From positions 1-5,920 of the forward strand of contig CAISVC010000383.1 in assembly GCA_903888815.1 (NCBI GenBank): DNA of 5,920 nucleotides, read 5' to 3'. Positions 1 to 5,912 of this stretch are shown piece by piece. A model generated the notes under the pieces. That model was not told where the DNA came from. It searched no databases and saw nothing but the letters and a program-made list of their open reading frames with translations. A program made the position numbers and the translations under genes. Numbering within the stretch: the stretch's first letter is position 1; each line of letters starts with the position of its first letter. Origin of the DNA: an uncultured Fibrobacterota bacterium (GTDB lineage Bacteria > Fibrobacterota > Chitinivibrionia > Chitinivibrionales > Chitinispirillaceae).

Positions 1-111
1 AGATTCTTAAAGTTTTTTTAACATTTTATAACCGATTCTTAAAGATTCTTAAAGTTTTTTTAACATTTTATAACCGATTCTTAAAGATTCTTAAAGTTTT
101 TTTAACATTTT
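1..111. repeat. 42-bp AT-rich tandem repeat, about 2.6 copies
   Basis: Copies begin at 1, 43 and 85. The first two are identical over 42 bases. The third matches for 27 bases (to 111) and then diverges into the leader of the gene at 118. A shorter direct repeat is nested inside: the 10-mer GATTCTTAAA occurs twice in tandem at 34-53 and 76-95, and once at 2-11. Each unit also carries a run of seven T. The array may continue left of the window. Each full unit contains TATAAC (27-32 and 69-74) with TTCTTA 17 bases upstream, so a duplicated weak promoter is conceivable but unproven. No coding sense or strong dyad symmetry is apparent. Confidence 0.95.
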
Positions 112-117
112 TCTTTT

Positions 118-450
118 ATGGATAAAAACGGAATTCGGGAAATCATAACATTTTTTAAGGAATATCTCCGTACCTCCGGGTTGCCTGATGCGAAGGTGCT
201 GATTTTCGGGTCGTTCGCACGCGGGAATCCGGGGCCGGACAGCGACGTCGATATCGCGATACTGTCGCGCTCGTTCGAAAACAGGGATATTTACGAACGG
301 GCGAGAATGGTCGCACCGCTCCATGTCGCGGCGGTCGGACGTTTCCGTATGCCTTTCGACATCGTGACGTTTACGCCCGCCGAATACGAGGACGAACGGT
401 CACCGGTTGCCGGCTTCGTGCGCGAAGCCGGTGCAAAGCATGAGCCGTGA
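118..450 (+). CDS. MNT-type nucleotidyltransferase domain protein
   Basis: This 110-residue protein is a minimal nucleotidyltransferase of the MNT / polymerase-beta superfamily. The GSFARG motif (residues 31-36) is followed by SDVDIAI (42-48), which supplies the two metal-binding aspartates D43 and D45. A third carboxylate, D81 in FDIVTFTP, lies on the expected later strand, so the active site looks complete. Family members transfer nucleotides, and many act as the antitoxin in HEPN/MNT toxin-antitoxin pairs by modifying the HEPN toxin. No HEPN motif (RxxxxH) protein is recognisable next to it, so a toxin-antitoxin role is not supported here. The start has no Shine-Dalgarno site and is preceded by a pyrimidine-rich leader and the 42-bp repeats. 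There is no better upstream start. The superfamily call is firm and the substrate unknown. Confidence 0.88.
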   Translation: MDKNGIREIITFFKEYLRTSGLPDAKVLIFGSFARGNPGPDSDVDIAILSRSFENRDIYERARMVAPLHVAAVGRFRMPFDIVTFTPAEYEDERSPVAGFVREAGAKHEP

Positions 451-505
451 GACGGCGGCGCCTGAAACATTTTTTATTTTCCTTGAAGAAAAAGAGCCTG
501 TGTGA
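440..505 (+). other. possible short overlapping ORF or remnant of a partner gene
   Basis: An ATG at 440 overlaps the last codons of the nucleotidyltransferase gene in the way tightly coupled gene pairs often do. It gives only 21 residues (MSRETAAPETFF...) before TGA at 503-505. The same frame is then open from 506 to TAA at 668-670, including an ATG at 563 that would give 35 residues. A 77-codon stretch with a single internal stop could be a decayed partner gene, but no family motif is visible and chance is a fair explanation. No clear Shine-Dalgarno site precedes 440. Confidence 0.15.
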
Positions 506-634
506 CCGATTGACATAGAAAGAAATGAGTTGTGTGCCCTGCACTTCAGTGCCGTTCTCAGTATGAAATCTTTCATCCTAAGAAGGTCTTTAGACAGGAT
601 TATTGGCCTTCTCCCGCCGGATCTCTTCAGGCGA

Positions 635-663
635 TTGGCGCACGGGGTCGGCAAACATATAAT
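635..663 (+). promoter_or_regulatory. predicted sigma-70-type promoter of the DUF5678-like/protease cassette
   Basis: A perfect -10 hexamer TATAAT (658-663) lies exactly 17 bases downstream of TTGGCG (635-640), which matches 4 of 6 positions of the -35 consensus. Transcription would begin near 670, leaving about 50 bases of leader before the ATG at 722. The spacing, hexamer quality and position directly ahead of a gene with a good ribosome binding site make this the best promoter in the window. Confidence 0.6.
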
Positions 664-676
664 TTCTTAATTAACG

Positions 677-699
677 GAGACGAGTAAACGATACGTCTC
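677..699 (+). promoter_or_regulatory. inverted repeat in the predicted leader, possible operator or RNA hairpin
   Basis: GAGACG (677-682) and CGTCTC (694-699) form a perfect 6-bp inverted repeat around an 11-base spacer. It begins about 7 bases after the predicted transcription start and ends 10 bases before the Shine-Dalgarno site. It could bind a dimeric repressor or fold as a small hairpin near the ribosome binding site. A 6-bp match can arise by chance, so its function is inferred only from position. Confidence 0.35.
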
Positions 700-721
700 A
701 TCCTTCATCAGGAGTAATGGC

Positions 722-910
722 ATGTCGCAGGCGGTACATATTAAAACCAGAAATGCGAACTCCCGTTTTGTCGCGATAGATACGCGCGGATGCGGTACCG
801 TTGTCGCGGAAGGCCGGACGGCAAAGACCGTCATGGAAAAAGCTGGTAAAAGCGGGAAACGTTTTTCGATGATGTATCTCCCGCCGAAGGGAAAGAAGTA
901 CATTTTCTGA
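722..910 (+). CDS. small DUF5678-like protein
   Basis: This 62-residue basic protein has the layout of the DUF5678 family: a strand of the form RFVAID (residues 15-20), a turn, a second strand TVVAEG (26-31), a helix TAKTVMEKAGKSG (33-45), and a last strand ending in a proline-containing tail (SMMYLPP, 49-55). The family has no established biochemical function. From general knowledge, genes of this kind often sit just before a retropepsin-like protease gene, as happens here, which suggests the products work together. The start at 722 is set by AGGAG at 710-714, seven bases upstream. An ATG at 717 lies in another frame, is too close to that site and opens only about 20 codons. The stop at 908-910 lies one base before the next start, implying translational coupling. 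The family call rests on pattern resemblance. Confidence 0.75.
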   Translation: MSQAVHIKTRNANSRFVAIDTRGCGTVVAEGRTAKTVMEKAGKSGKRFSMMYLPPKGKKYIF

Positions 911-911
911 C

Positions 912-1359
912 ATGTGCCGGTACCGCTATCCTTTTTTCGCTCCACCCGGCAGACCGCCGGGGCCATACTTGCCTATAACGATTACCAATCCCAGGACGAA
1001 GAGAAACATTCTCTGGTATTGTCTCGTTGATACGGGTGCTGATACCTGCCTTTTTTCAGGGGGTATTGCTGCAATACTCGGCCATAATCTCAAAGGTAAT
1101 GGCGTGAAATCAACGATAACGACAGGTGTTGAAGGTCGTGAAGTCCGTACCTGGATGCATACCTTTTCGTTGAAGCTCATGCATCCTACGTCACTGGAAC
1201 GGACAGTATGGAACAGTATGGATAAGTAGAAAAAGTTTGTTCGAGTGCATAGATCATGATGCGTGCCCGCAACTGCTCGGCGTCAAGGAGTTCCTCCGCC
1301 ACTTCTGCATCACACTTGATTACCTGAATGAAATGACCATCATGCAATGGGAGGATTGA
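912..1359 (+). pseudogene. retropepsin-like clan AA aspartic protease, frameshifted by a 10-bp duplication
   Basis: The N-terminal part (912-1229, 105 residues) carries the retropepsin signature CLVDTGADTCLF with catalytic D40-T41-G42, so it belongs to the single-domain, dimer-forming aspartic proteases. The reading frame then ends at TAG 1227-1229. The missing C-terminal part continues one frame over, to TGA 1357-1359, and contains CPQLLGVKEFL, the conserved LLG segment of the family. The shift coincides with an exact 10-bp tandem duplication at 1203-1222. Removing one copy gives a continuous 145-residue protein reading TVWISRKSLFECIDHDACPQLLG across the junction, a normal family length. As written, the protein keeps its DTG motif but lacks the C-terminal strands and LLG segment and is probably inactive. 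Substrates of these bacterial retropepsins are unknown. The start lies one base after the DUF5678-like stop and has only a weak purine-rich stretch upstream, so translation probably depends on coupling. Confidence 0.85.
1203..1222 (+). repeat. 10-bp perfect tandem duplication causing a frameshift
   Basis: ACAGTATGGA is present twice in immediate succession (1203-1212 and 1213-1222), inside the retropepsin-like gene. Ten bases is not a multiple of three, so the duplication moves translation into a frame that stops seven bases further on. Bases on either side (1202 and 1223) break the period, so there are exactly two copies. Confidence 0.95.
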
Positions 1360-1417
1360 TTCTGGGAAAATTGGAGTTCGCCGCTCCGGCCTCCCCGTAG
1401 AAACTATTTTTCTTTTT

Positions 1418-2692
1418 ATGCCCTCCGTATATTTCCAGACCTTCGGCTGCCAGATGAACGTGGCCGACTCCGATGCGCTGCAGCGCGCGCTTGCAGCGCG
1501 CGGCTATGCGCCGGTTCCGGCCCCCGAGGATGCCGACCTCATCGTGGTGAATACGTGCAGCGTGCGCGAACACGCGGAGCTCCGGGCGCGCGCGCGCATC
1601 GCGGAATTCGCCGCGGTAAAAACGCGGAGGCCGGAAATGCGTATCTGGGTCATCGGCTGCATGGCCGAGCGGTTCGGCGAAAAACTCAAAGAAACGATAC
1701 CGGGCATCGACGCGGTCATCGGCGCGCCGGAACTGGTTGACGCGGAAGCGGTCGTGCAACGGTATATTGACAAAGAAAAACATGCGGCCGCCGTAAACCC
1801 CGTTCACCCGGCGCGGGGTGTGAGCGAATTCGTTCCGGTCATGCGCGGGTGCGACAACTACTGCGCCTACTGCGTGGTGCCGTTCGTCCGCGGAAGGGAA
1901 ACGTCCATTCCTGCTGACGACGTAGTCCGCGCCGTCAGTGAGCGGGTTAAAGACGGCGTATGCGAGGTAACGCTTCTGGGTCAGAATGTAAACTCCTACA
2001 ATGATAACGGTAACGATTTTTCCGATCTGCTCAGGCGTGTTGCCGCGATTGAGGGGCTTTTGCGGATCCGGTTCACCACCTCGCACCCGAAAGACCTTTC
2101 GGAAAAGCTCGTCCATACCATTGCCGGAATACCGGCTGTCTGCCGCCATATCCACTTGCCGGTGCAGTCAGGGTCGGACCGGATCCTGTCGCTCATGAAC
2201 CGGCGGTATACCGTCGCGCACTATCGCACGCTTATTGAAATGATAAGAAAGCTTCTGCCCGATGCCGACATAACGACTGATCTGCTCGTCGGGTTTCCTT
2301 CGGAAGGCGAAGAGGATTTCGCGTCAACATTGGAGCTTGTCGAGCAGGTCCGTTTTACAGCAGCATTCATGTTCGCCTATTCGGTGCGGCAGGGCACGGC
2401 AGCTGCAAAGCTTGACGACGATGTGCCGCGCGGGACAAAGACAGGGCGGCTGAACCGGCTCATTACATTGCAGACATCAATCACGCGAAGCATCTACGAA
2501 AGCATGGTCGGCCGGACCCTTGCAATGATGGCGTACGGTCCGGTGGAAAAGCGGGGAGCGAAGTTTCTTAAAGGACAAGACCGCGGGTGCAAGCGGATAC
2601 TCATTCCTTGCATCGATATGAAAGCAGGAACGATTTTACAGGTACGCGCCGTCCGTTCGAGCGGCATGACGATCATTGCGGAAAGGATATAA
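1418..2692 (+). CDS. miaB: tRNA-2-methylthio-N6-dimethylallyladenosine synthase MiaB
   Basis: MiaB is a radical-SAM methylthiotransferase that converts i6A37 to ms2i6A37 in tRNAs reading UNN codons, acting in the cytoplasm with two [4Fe-4S] clusters. The 424-residue product has the N-terminal methylthiotransferase domain with cluster cysteines C11 (TFGCQMN), C47 (NTCSVRE) and C81 (IGCMAE). The radical-SAM triad C145-C149-C152 follows in RGCDNYCAYC. Family-typical segments come next: VVPFVRGRE (153-161), LGQNVNSY (187-194), TSHPKDLS (221-228), HLPVQSGSD (246-254) and FAYSVRQGT (319-327). A small TRAM-like RNA-binding domain ends the protein (about 364-424). The segments around the triad fit MiaB better than RimO or MtaB. 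The length is slightly below the usual 440-470. ATG 1418 puts TFGCQMN at the expected distance from the N-terminus. No in-frame alternative start is seen just upstream, although there is no Shine-Dalgarno site. It is the first gene of a four-gene operon, and no clear promoter is visible upstream. Confidence 0.96.
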   Translation: MPSVYFQTFGCQMNVADSDALQRALAARGYAPVPAPEDADLIVVNTCSVREHAELRARARIAEFAAVKTRRPEMRIWVIGCMAERFGEKLKETIPGIDAVIGAPELVDAEAVVQRYIDKEKHAAAVNPVHPARGVSEFVPVMRGCDNYCAYCVVPFVRGRETSIPADDVVRAVSERVKDGVCEVTLLGQNVNSYNDNGNDFSDLLRRVAAIEGLLRIRFTTSHPKDLSEKLVHTIAGIPAVCRHIHLPVQSGSDRILSLMNRRYTVAHYRTLIEMIRKLLPDADITTDLLVGFPSEGEEDFASTLELVEQVRFTAAFMFAYSVRQGTAAAKLDDDVPRGTKTGRLNRLITLQTSITRSIYESMVGRTLAMMAYGPVEKRGAKFLKGQDRGCKRILIPCIDMKAGTILQVRAVRSSGMTIIAERI

Positions 2693-2694
2693 GC

Positions 2695-3045
2695 ATGCGA
2701 ATAGTATCGTGGTTGTTACTGTTTGTTGTAGCCTTTTTCATCGCGCTCATACTTGTTTTAACCTTCATACAGCCGGAATTCAGGCCGAAGGTCGGCGTCC
2801 AGATCCTTACCTACAAAACACCGTGGCAGCTGCCGGTGTATATATATGTGTTAGGTGCCTTTGTCGCAGGTCTCGGTCTGGGCATAATGCAGGCGCTGTA
2901 TACGTTTATCCGCACAAGGACGGAGATTTTCAGGAAAAACAGAAAAATCCGTGACCTTGAACAGCAGCTTGCCGAACGGCCCGGGACCGGGCGATCAGAG
3001 CAATCGGTGGACGACCGGTTTTCTCCGGCCGAGACAGAGGAATAA
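2695..3045 (+). CDS. LapA-domain (DUF1049-like) inner-membrane protein
   Basis: The 116-residue product has two hydrophobic segments, about residues 3-25 and 48-72. They are separated by a short loop and followed by a charged, probably coiled-coil cytoplasmic tail (KNRKIRDLEQQLAE, about 81-94) and an acidic, disordered end. This is the layout of LapA/YciS-type proteins. In Escherichia coli LapA works with LapB in controlling lipopolysaccharide synthesis, but distant members are only assumed to have envelope roles. The frame is open further upstream (from 2587), yet that part overlaps the end of miaB. The start at 2695 is supported by AAAGGA at 2682-2687, seven bases upstream, and by the first membrane segment beginning right after it. 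It lies 2 bases after the miaB stop and 5 bases before the next gene. The topology is clear and the family call good. The gene name lapA is not assigned because the function is untested. Confidence 0.85.
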   Translation: MRIVSWLLLFVVAFFIALILVLTFIQPEFRPKVGVQILTYKTPWQLPVYIYVLGAFVAGLGLGIMQALYTFIRTRTEIFRKNRKIRDLEQQLAERPGTGRSEQSVDDRFSPAETEE

Positions 3046-3050
3046 CCGTA

Positions 3051-4121
3051 ATGCACATGGAACGCTTTCGAATGAGTGTCGGGCAGTTCACGTTGAATAC
3101 AAAAACGGTATGGTACGGAATACCCATGCTGTCTATCCTGCTGTTGATCAGCGGTGTTCCGTCAGATATACGAGCAGTGTCTGACAGCAATGCCGTATCA
3201 TCGCCGGGATTGCCGCTCAACCCTGAAACGAGATTATCTTCCGCGCAGGCAGCACCGTGTACAACTGCCCAGCGGATGTATGAGGAAATGTCGGTCGATT
3301 CCACGGTACCTGATTCGATCAGGAAAGCAGCCGCCGGATACCGGGCCGATATCGCCTTTGCGCTCCGTGAATATGAAACCGCGATTGACTATTATAAAAG
3401 AGCGTCCCGGTTTGAAAAAGAGCCGGGTCGCTTTCACTACCGGCTTGGACTTGCCGCCATGGCAAACGGTGATACTGCCGAAGCCGAAGGGATTTTTACG
3501 CCGGTCGCCGACAGGGGTGGAATTGAATACTGTCATGAGGCCGAAGTGATGCTGGGCGAATTCGCGCTCAGACGGGATGAGTTCCGGGAGGCGATGGCGT
3601 TTTTCCAGAAGGCGGTTCCGGTTTCGTCCGGCAACAGCTGGTCGATTCCGGCACTGCTCGGCAAGCTGGCATGCGCCAGACATCTGGGGCTTGCCGATTC
3701 CGCCGCAGCATACGATAAGCAGCTGTCCGCGTATGCACCGTCAATTCTTGAAAAGGAACGGCTCCGGAAAATACGGGAGATTCCGATTGCGAAACCCGCA
3801 AACGCTGCTGCAGCATCAGGGAAGCAGATTCAGACCGGTGGAAGGGATACGGCGGTGAAAACCGCTGCTGCCGCTGAAGCCGCGAGGGACTCCGCCTTCA
3901 GCCTGCAGGTTGGCGCGTTCGGGTCAAAGGAGCGGGCGCAGGCGCTTGCGAAAAAACTGGCGAAAAAGTTCAAGGAGGTCACCTGTGTTTCCGCAATTGT
4001 TGACGAACGCACCTTTTTCCGCGTGTGGGTGGGAAATTTCGAATCGCGCGAAGAGGCGGAAAGCTTCGGCAAGGGTAAGCTCATGCGGCAGGGCCTGGTA
4101 TATCGCGTGGTGGTAAAGTAA
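3051..4121 (+). CDS. exported TPR and SPOR-domain protein
   Basis: This 356-residue protein begins with a basic region and a hydrophobic core (about residues 20-36) followed by a plausible signal-peptidase site after IRA (40-42), so it is predicted to be periplasmic or, if uncleaved, anchored by its N-terminus. Residues about 88-235 form helical TPR-like repeats, for example AFALREYETAIDYYKRA, AMANGDTAEAEGIF and ALRRDEFREAMAFFQKA. An alanine-, lysine- and threonine-rich linker (about 248-280) leads to a C-terminal SPOR domain (about 282-356) with FSLQVGAFGSKERAQALAKKL and FRVWVGNFESREEAESF. SPOR domains bind denuded glycan strands of peptidoglycan, typically at the division septum, and TPRs mediate protein contacts. 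A role in cell-wall remodelling or division is therefore inferred. The start at 3051 is chosen because AGAGGA (3036-3041) lies nine bases upstream. ATG 3057 is a possible alternative. The gene is not orthologous to any named one that I recognise. Confidence 0.88.
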   Translation: MHMERFRMSVGQFTLNTKTVWYGIPMLSILLLISGVPSDIRAVSDSNAVSSPGLPLNPETRLSSAQAAPCTTAQRMYEEMSVDSTVPDSIRKAAAGYRADIAFALREYETAIDYYKRASRFEKEPGRFHYRLGLAAMANGDTAEAEGIFTPVADRGGIEYCHEAEVMLGEFALRRDEFREAMAFFQKAVPVSSGNSWSIPALLGKLACARHLGLADSAAAYDKQLSAYAPSILEKERLRKIREIPIAKPANAAAASGKQIQTGGRDTAVKTAAAAEAARDSAFSLQVGAFGSKERAQALAKKLAKKFKEVTCVSAIVDERTFFRVWVGNFESREEAESFGKGKLMRQGLVYRVVVK

Positions 4122-4122
4122 G

Positions 4123-4138
4123 AAGGAGTAAAGCGGTG
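4123..4138 (+). promoter_or_regulatory. ribosome binding site and GTG start of gatB
   Basis: AAGGAG at 4123-4128 lies seven bases before GTG 4136-4138. This strong site sits just after the stop of the SPOR gene and decides the non-ATG start of gatB, which is confirmed by the protein beginning MEYEVVIGLEVH as expected for GatB. Confidence 0.85.
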
Positions 4139-5560
4139 GAATACGAAGTCGTTATCGGACTCGAAGTGCATGCCCAGCTCCTGACAAAGACAAAGCTGTT
4201 CTGCGGATGCACTACCCCGTTCGGCGACGAGCCGAACACGCATGGCTGCCCGGTGTGTCTGGGCATGCCGGGAGCCTTGCCGGTCTTAAACCGCGAAGCG
4301 GTTGCCATGGCCATACGGACGGGTCTTACCGTAGGATGCACCATTGCAAAAAAGTCGATTTTTGCGCGTAAGAATTATTTCTATCCCGACCTGCCCAAGG
4401 GGTACCAGATTTCCCAGTACGACATGCCGCTCTGCAGCGGCGGCTCGATTTCCGTTATTGTCAATGGCACGGAGAAGCGGATAGGCATAACGCGTATCCA
4501 TCTTGAGGAGGATGCCGGGAAGCTTGTTCATGATCAGGACGCGGATTCGCTGTTCGACGTTAACCGGTGCGGCACGCCGCTCATTGAAATCGTAAGCGAA
4601 CCGGATATGCGCGGCCCGGCTGAGGCGCATGCCTATCTCACCGGGTTGAAACAGATTCTTGAATACCTCGGCGTGTGCGACTGCAATATGGAGGAGGGGA
4701 GTCTGCGCTGCGACGCCAATATCTCGGTCAGGCCGAAAGGTGGAAAAAAACTCGGCACCAAGATAGAGATCAAGAACATGAACAGCTTCAGGAGCATTGA
4801 AAAAGCGCTTGAGTATGAAACCGGCCGACAGATCGATGTGGTGCGGTCGGGCGGGATCATTGAGCAGCAGACGTATCAATGGGATCCGGATACTGGTCAA
4901 TCCGTGCTCATGCGTTCGAAAGAAGATGCGCATGACTACCGCTACTTTCCCGACCCGGATTTAGTTCCGCTTCTTGTGGAGCAATCGCATATCGAGACGC
5001 TTCGTGCGACACTGCCTGAACTGCCGGCAGCAAGACGCCATAGGTTTGAAAAAGGGTACGGGCTCACTGCGTATGCGGCGGAAGTGCTGACGTCAATGCG
5101 GCCGGTCGCCGATTATTTTGAGGCAGCGACAAAACTCTGCGGTGATGCCAAAACCGTTGCGAACTGGGTTATGGTCGAAATATTGCGTATTGTCAATGAG
5201 CGGAAGCTCGGGGTGGCCGGGCTCCACATTACTCCTTCGCGGCTGGCCGGTTTGCTCAAACAGGTTGCCGATGGTACGATTTCGGCCCAGGCTGCCAAAA
5301 AGGTCGTGGATCTGGTGCAATCGGAAAACAGGGATCCCGAAGCGATCATTAAAGAGAAGGGATTTGCGCAAATATCGGATTCCGGAACGCTCGAAGCAGC
5401 CGTGCGGTCGGTTATTGATGCCAACCCGAAGGAGGCGGAGCGTTACCGGGCCGGCGAAAAAAAACTTATCGGGTTTTTTGTCGGCCAGACCATGAAAGCG
5501 ACCGGAGGCAAAGGGAATCCGAAGGAAATCAGCGCGATTGCAATGAGGACGCTCGGGTAA
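4136..5560 (+). CDS. gatB: Asp-tRNA(Asn)/Glu-tRNA(Gln) amidotransferase subunit B
   Basis: GatB is the subunit of the GatCAB amidotransferase that binds the mischarged tRNA and activates its Glu or Asp side chain with ATP. GatA supplies the ammonia, giving Gln-tRNA(Gln) and/or Asn-tRNA(Asn). The 474-residue length is typical. Visible motifs in order are GLEVHAQL (8-15), a four-cysteine group C23-x-C25 ... C38-x-x-C41 that binds zinc in some members, KNYFYPDLPKGYQISQYDMP (79-98), the family signature DVNRCGTPLIEIVSEP (141-156), SLRCDANISVR (189-199), KIEIKNMNSF (209-218) and DYRYFPDPDL (267-276). The C-terminal third is the helical YqeY-like tRNA-binding region, ending in KATGGKGNP. It uses a GTG start and is the last gene of the miaB operon. 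gatA and gatC are not in the window, so they must lie elsewhere if the complex is complete. Which amide it makes cannot be told from GatB alone. Confidence 0.98.
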   Translation: MEYEVVIGLEVHAQLLTKTKLFCGCTTPFGDEPNTHGCPVCLGMPGALPVLNREAVAMAIRTGLTVGCTIAKKSIFARKNYFYPDLPKGYQISQYDMPLCSGGSISVIVNGTEKRIGITRIHLEEDAGKLVHDQDADSLFDVNRCGTPLIEIVSEPDMRGPAEAHAYLTGLKQILEYLGVCDCNMEEGSLRCDANISVRPKGGKKLGTKIEIKNMNSFRSIEKALEYETGRQIDVVRSGGIIEQQTYQWDPDTGQSVLMRSKEDAHDYRYFPDPDLVPLLVEQSHIETLRATLPELPAARRHRFEKGYGLTAYAAEVLTSMRPVADYFEAATKLCGDAKTVANWVMVEILRIVNERKLGVAGLHITPSRLAGLLKQVADGTISAQAAKKVVDLVQSENRDPEAIIKEKGFAQISDSGTLEAAVRSVIDANPKEAERYRAGEKKLIGFFVGQTMKATGGKGNPKEISAIAMRTLG

Positions 5561-5564
5561 TTTC

Positions 5565-5912
5565 TTATCCTGTCAACAGTTCCAGAATGCCTTTCAGTTC
5601 TCTCCTGACATCCTTGATGGTACCCTTTTCAGATTCAGCAAGATCGAGTTTGACCTGCCCGCTTTCTGCGGAACGCGAACCGGATAATTTCTTTTTTGCC
5701 CCGGGAATGGTGAATTTCTCTTCGTATAAAAGCCGTTTGATGTTCTTGATGATGTCAATGTCTTTTTCGCGGTAGGCCCGGTTGCCGGCGCGGTTCTTTT
5801 TAGGCCGCAGCTGGGAGAACTCGCTTTCCCAATAGCGCAGAACATACGGCTCCAGCCCCGTCTGGCTGCAGACCTCGGAAATGGAATAGTATGTCTTTCC
5901 GCCATTGACCAT
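5565..5912 (-). CDS. MerR-type winged helix-turn-helix DNA-binding protein, 5' end near window edge
   Basis: The 115-residue product is almost entirely a MerR-type DNA-binding domain. The helix-turn-helix YYSISEVCSQTGLEPYVLRYWE spans about residues 8-29. The wing follows with FSQLRPKKNRAGNRAYREKDI (32-52), then helices IIKNIKRLLYEEKFTIPGAKKKL (54-76). A short charged tail (about 80-115) may form a helix but contains no effector-binding domain or metal-binding cysteine pattern, so the inducer, if any, is unknown. The WESEF, KKNRAGNR and LLYEE...IPGAKKKL segments match a widespread subgroup of small MerR-like proteins of unassigned targets. The gene converges on gatB with 4 bases between the stop codons and no room for a separate terminator. 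ATG 5912 is the only start visible. The frame stays open to the window edge, so a start further upstream cannot be excluded. Confidence 0.87.
   Translation of the reverse strand: MVNGGKTYYSISEVCSQTGLEPYVLRYWESEFSQLRPKKNRAGNRAYREKDIDIIKNIKRLLYEEKFTIPGAKKKLSGSRSAESGQVKLDLAESEKGTIKDVRRELKGILELLTG

Larger units (their letters stand above)
451..721. other. intergenic region between the nucleotidyltransferase and the DUF5678-like cassette
   Basis: No convincing gene is seen here on either strand. The stretch holds the weak reading frame running from 440 to 670, a promoter at 635-663, an inverted repeat at 677-699 and the ribosome binding site of the next gene at 710-714. An 84-codon open frame on the - strand (400-654) mostly mirrors the end of the nucleotidyltransferase gene and has no recognisable motif. 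Confidence 0.6.

Noticed and set aside
1..111. CRISPR array
   Set aside because: The units are directly contiguous with no unique spacers, so this is a plain tandem repeat.
510..538. TTGACA at 510-515 as a promoter -35 element
   Set aside because: No hexamer resembling TATAAT occurs 16-18 bases downstream, so it is not a supported promoter.
1371..1417. GGAG ... CTCC hairpin followed by a T-rich run before miaB, as a terminator
   Set aside because: The stem is only 4 bp and the T-rich stretch begins about 18 bases after it, so it does not fit an intrinsic terminator.
1340..2155. A 271-codon open frame on the - strand opposite miaB
   Set aside because: It overlaps the well-supported miaB gene, has an arginine- and alanine-rich composition typical of antisense frames in GC-rich coding DNA, and shows no family motif.
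2587..2694. Upstream extension of the LapA-like gene to ATG 2587
   Set aside because: The extra 36 residues overlap miaB in another frame, are hydrophilic, and would move the ribosome binding site at 2682-2687 inside the gene.
3234..3683. A 149-codon open frame on the - strand opposite the SPOR gene
   Set aside because: The + strand gene has a signal sequence, TPR repeats and a SPOR domain. The antisense frame has none of these and no ribosome binding site that I could identify.
4286..4933. A 215-codon open frame on the - strand opposite gatB
   Set aside because: It lies entirely inside gatB, whose motifs are unambiguous, and has no recognisable domain.
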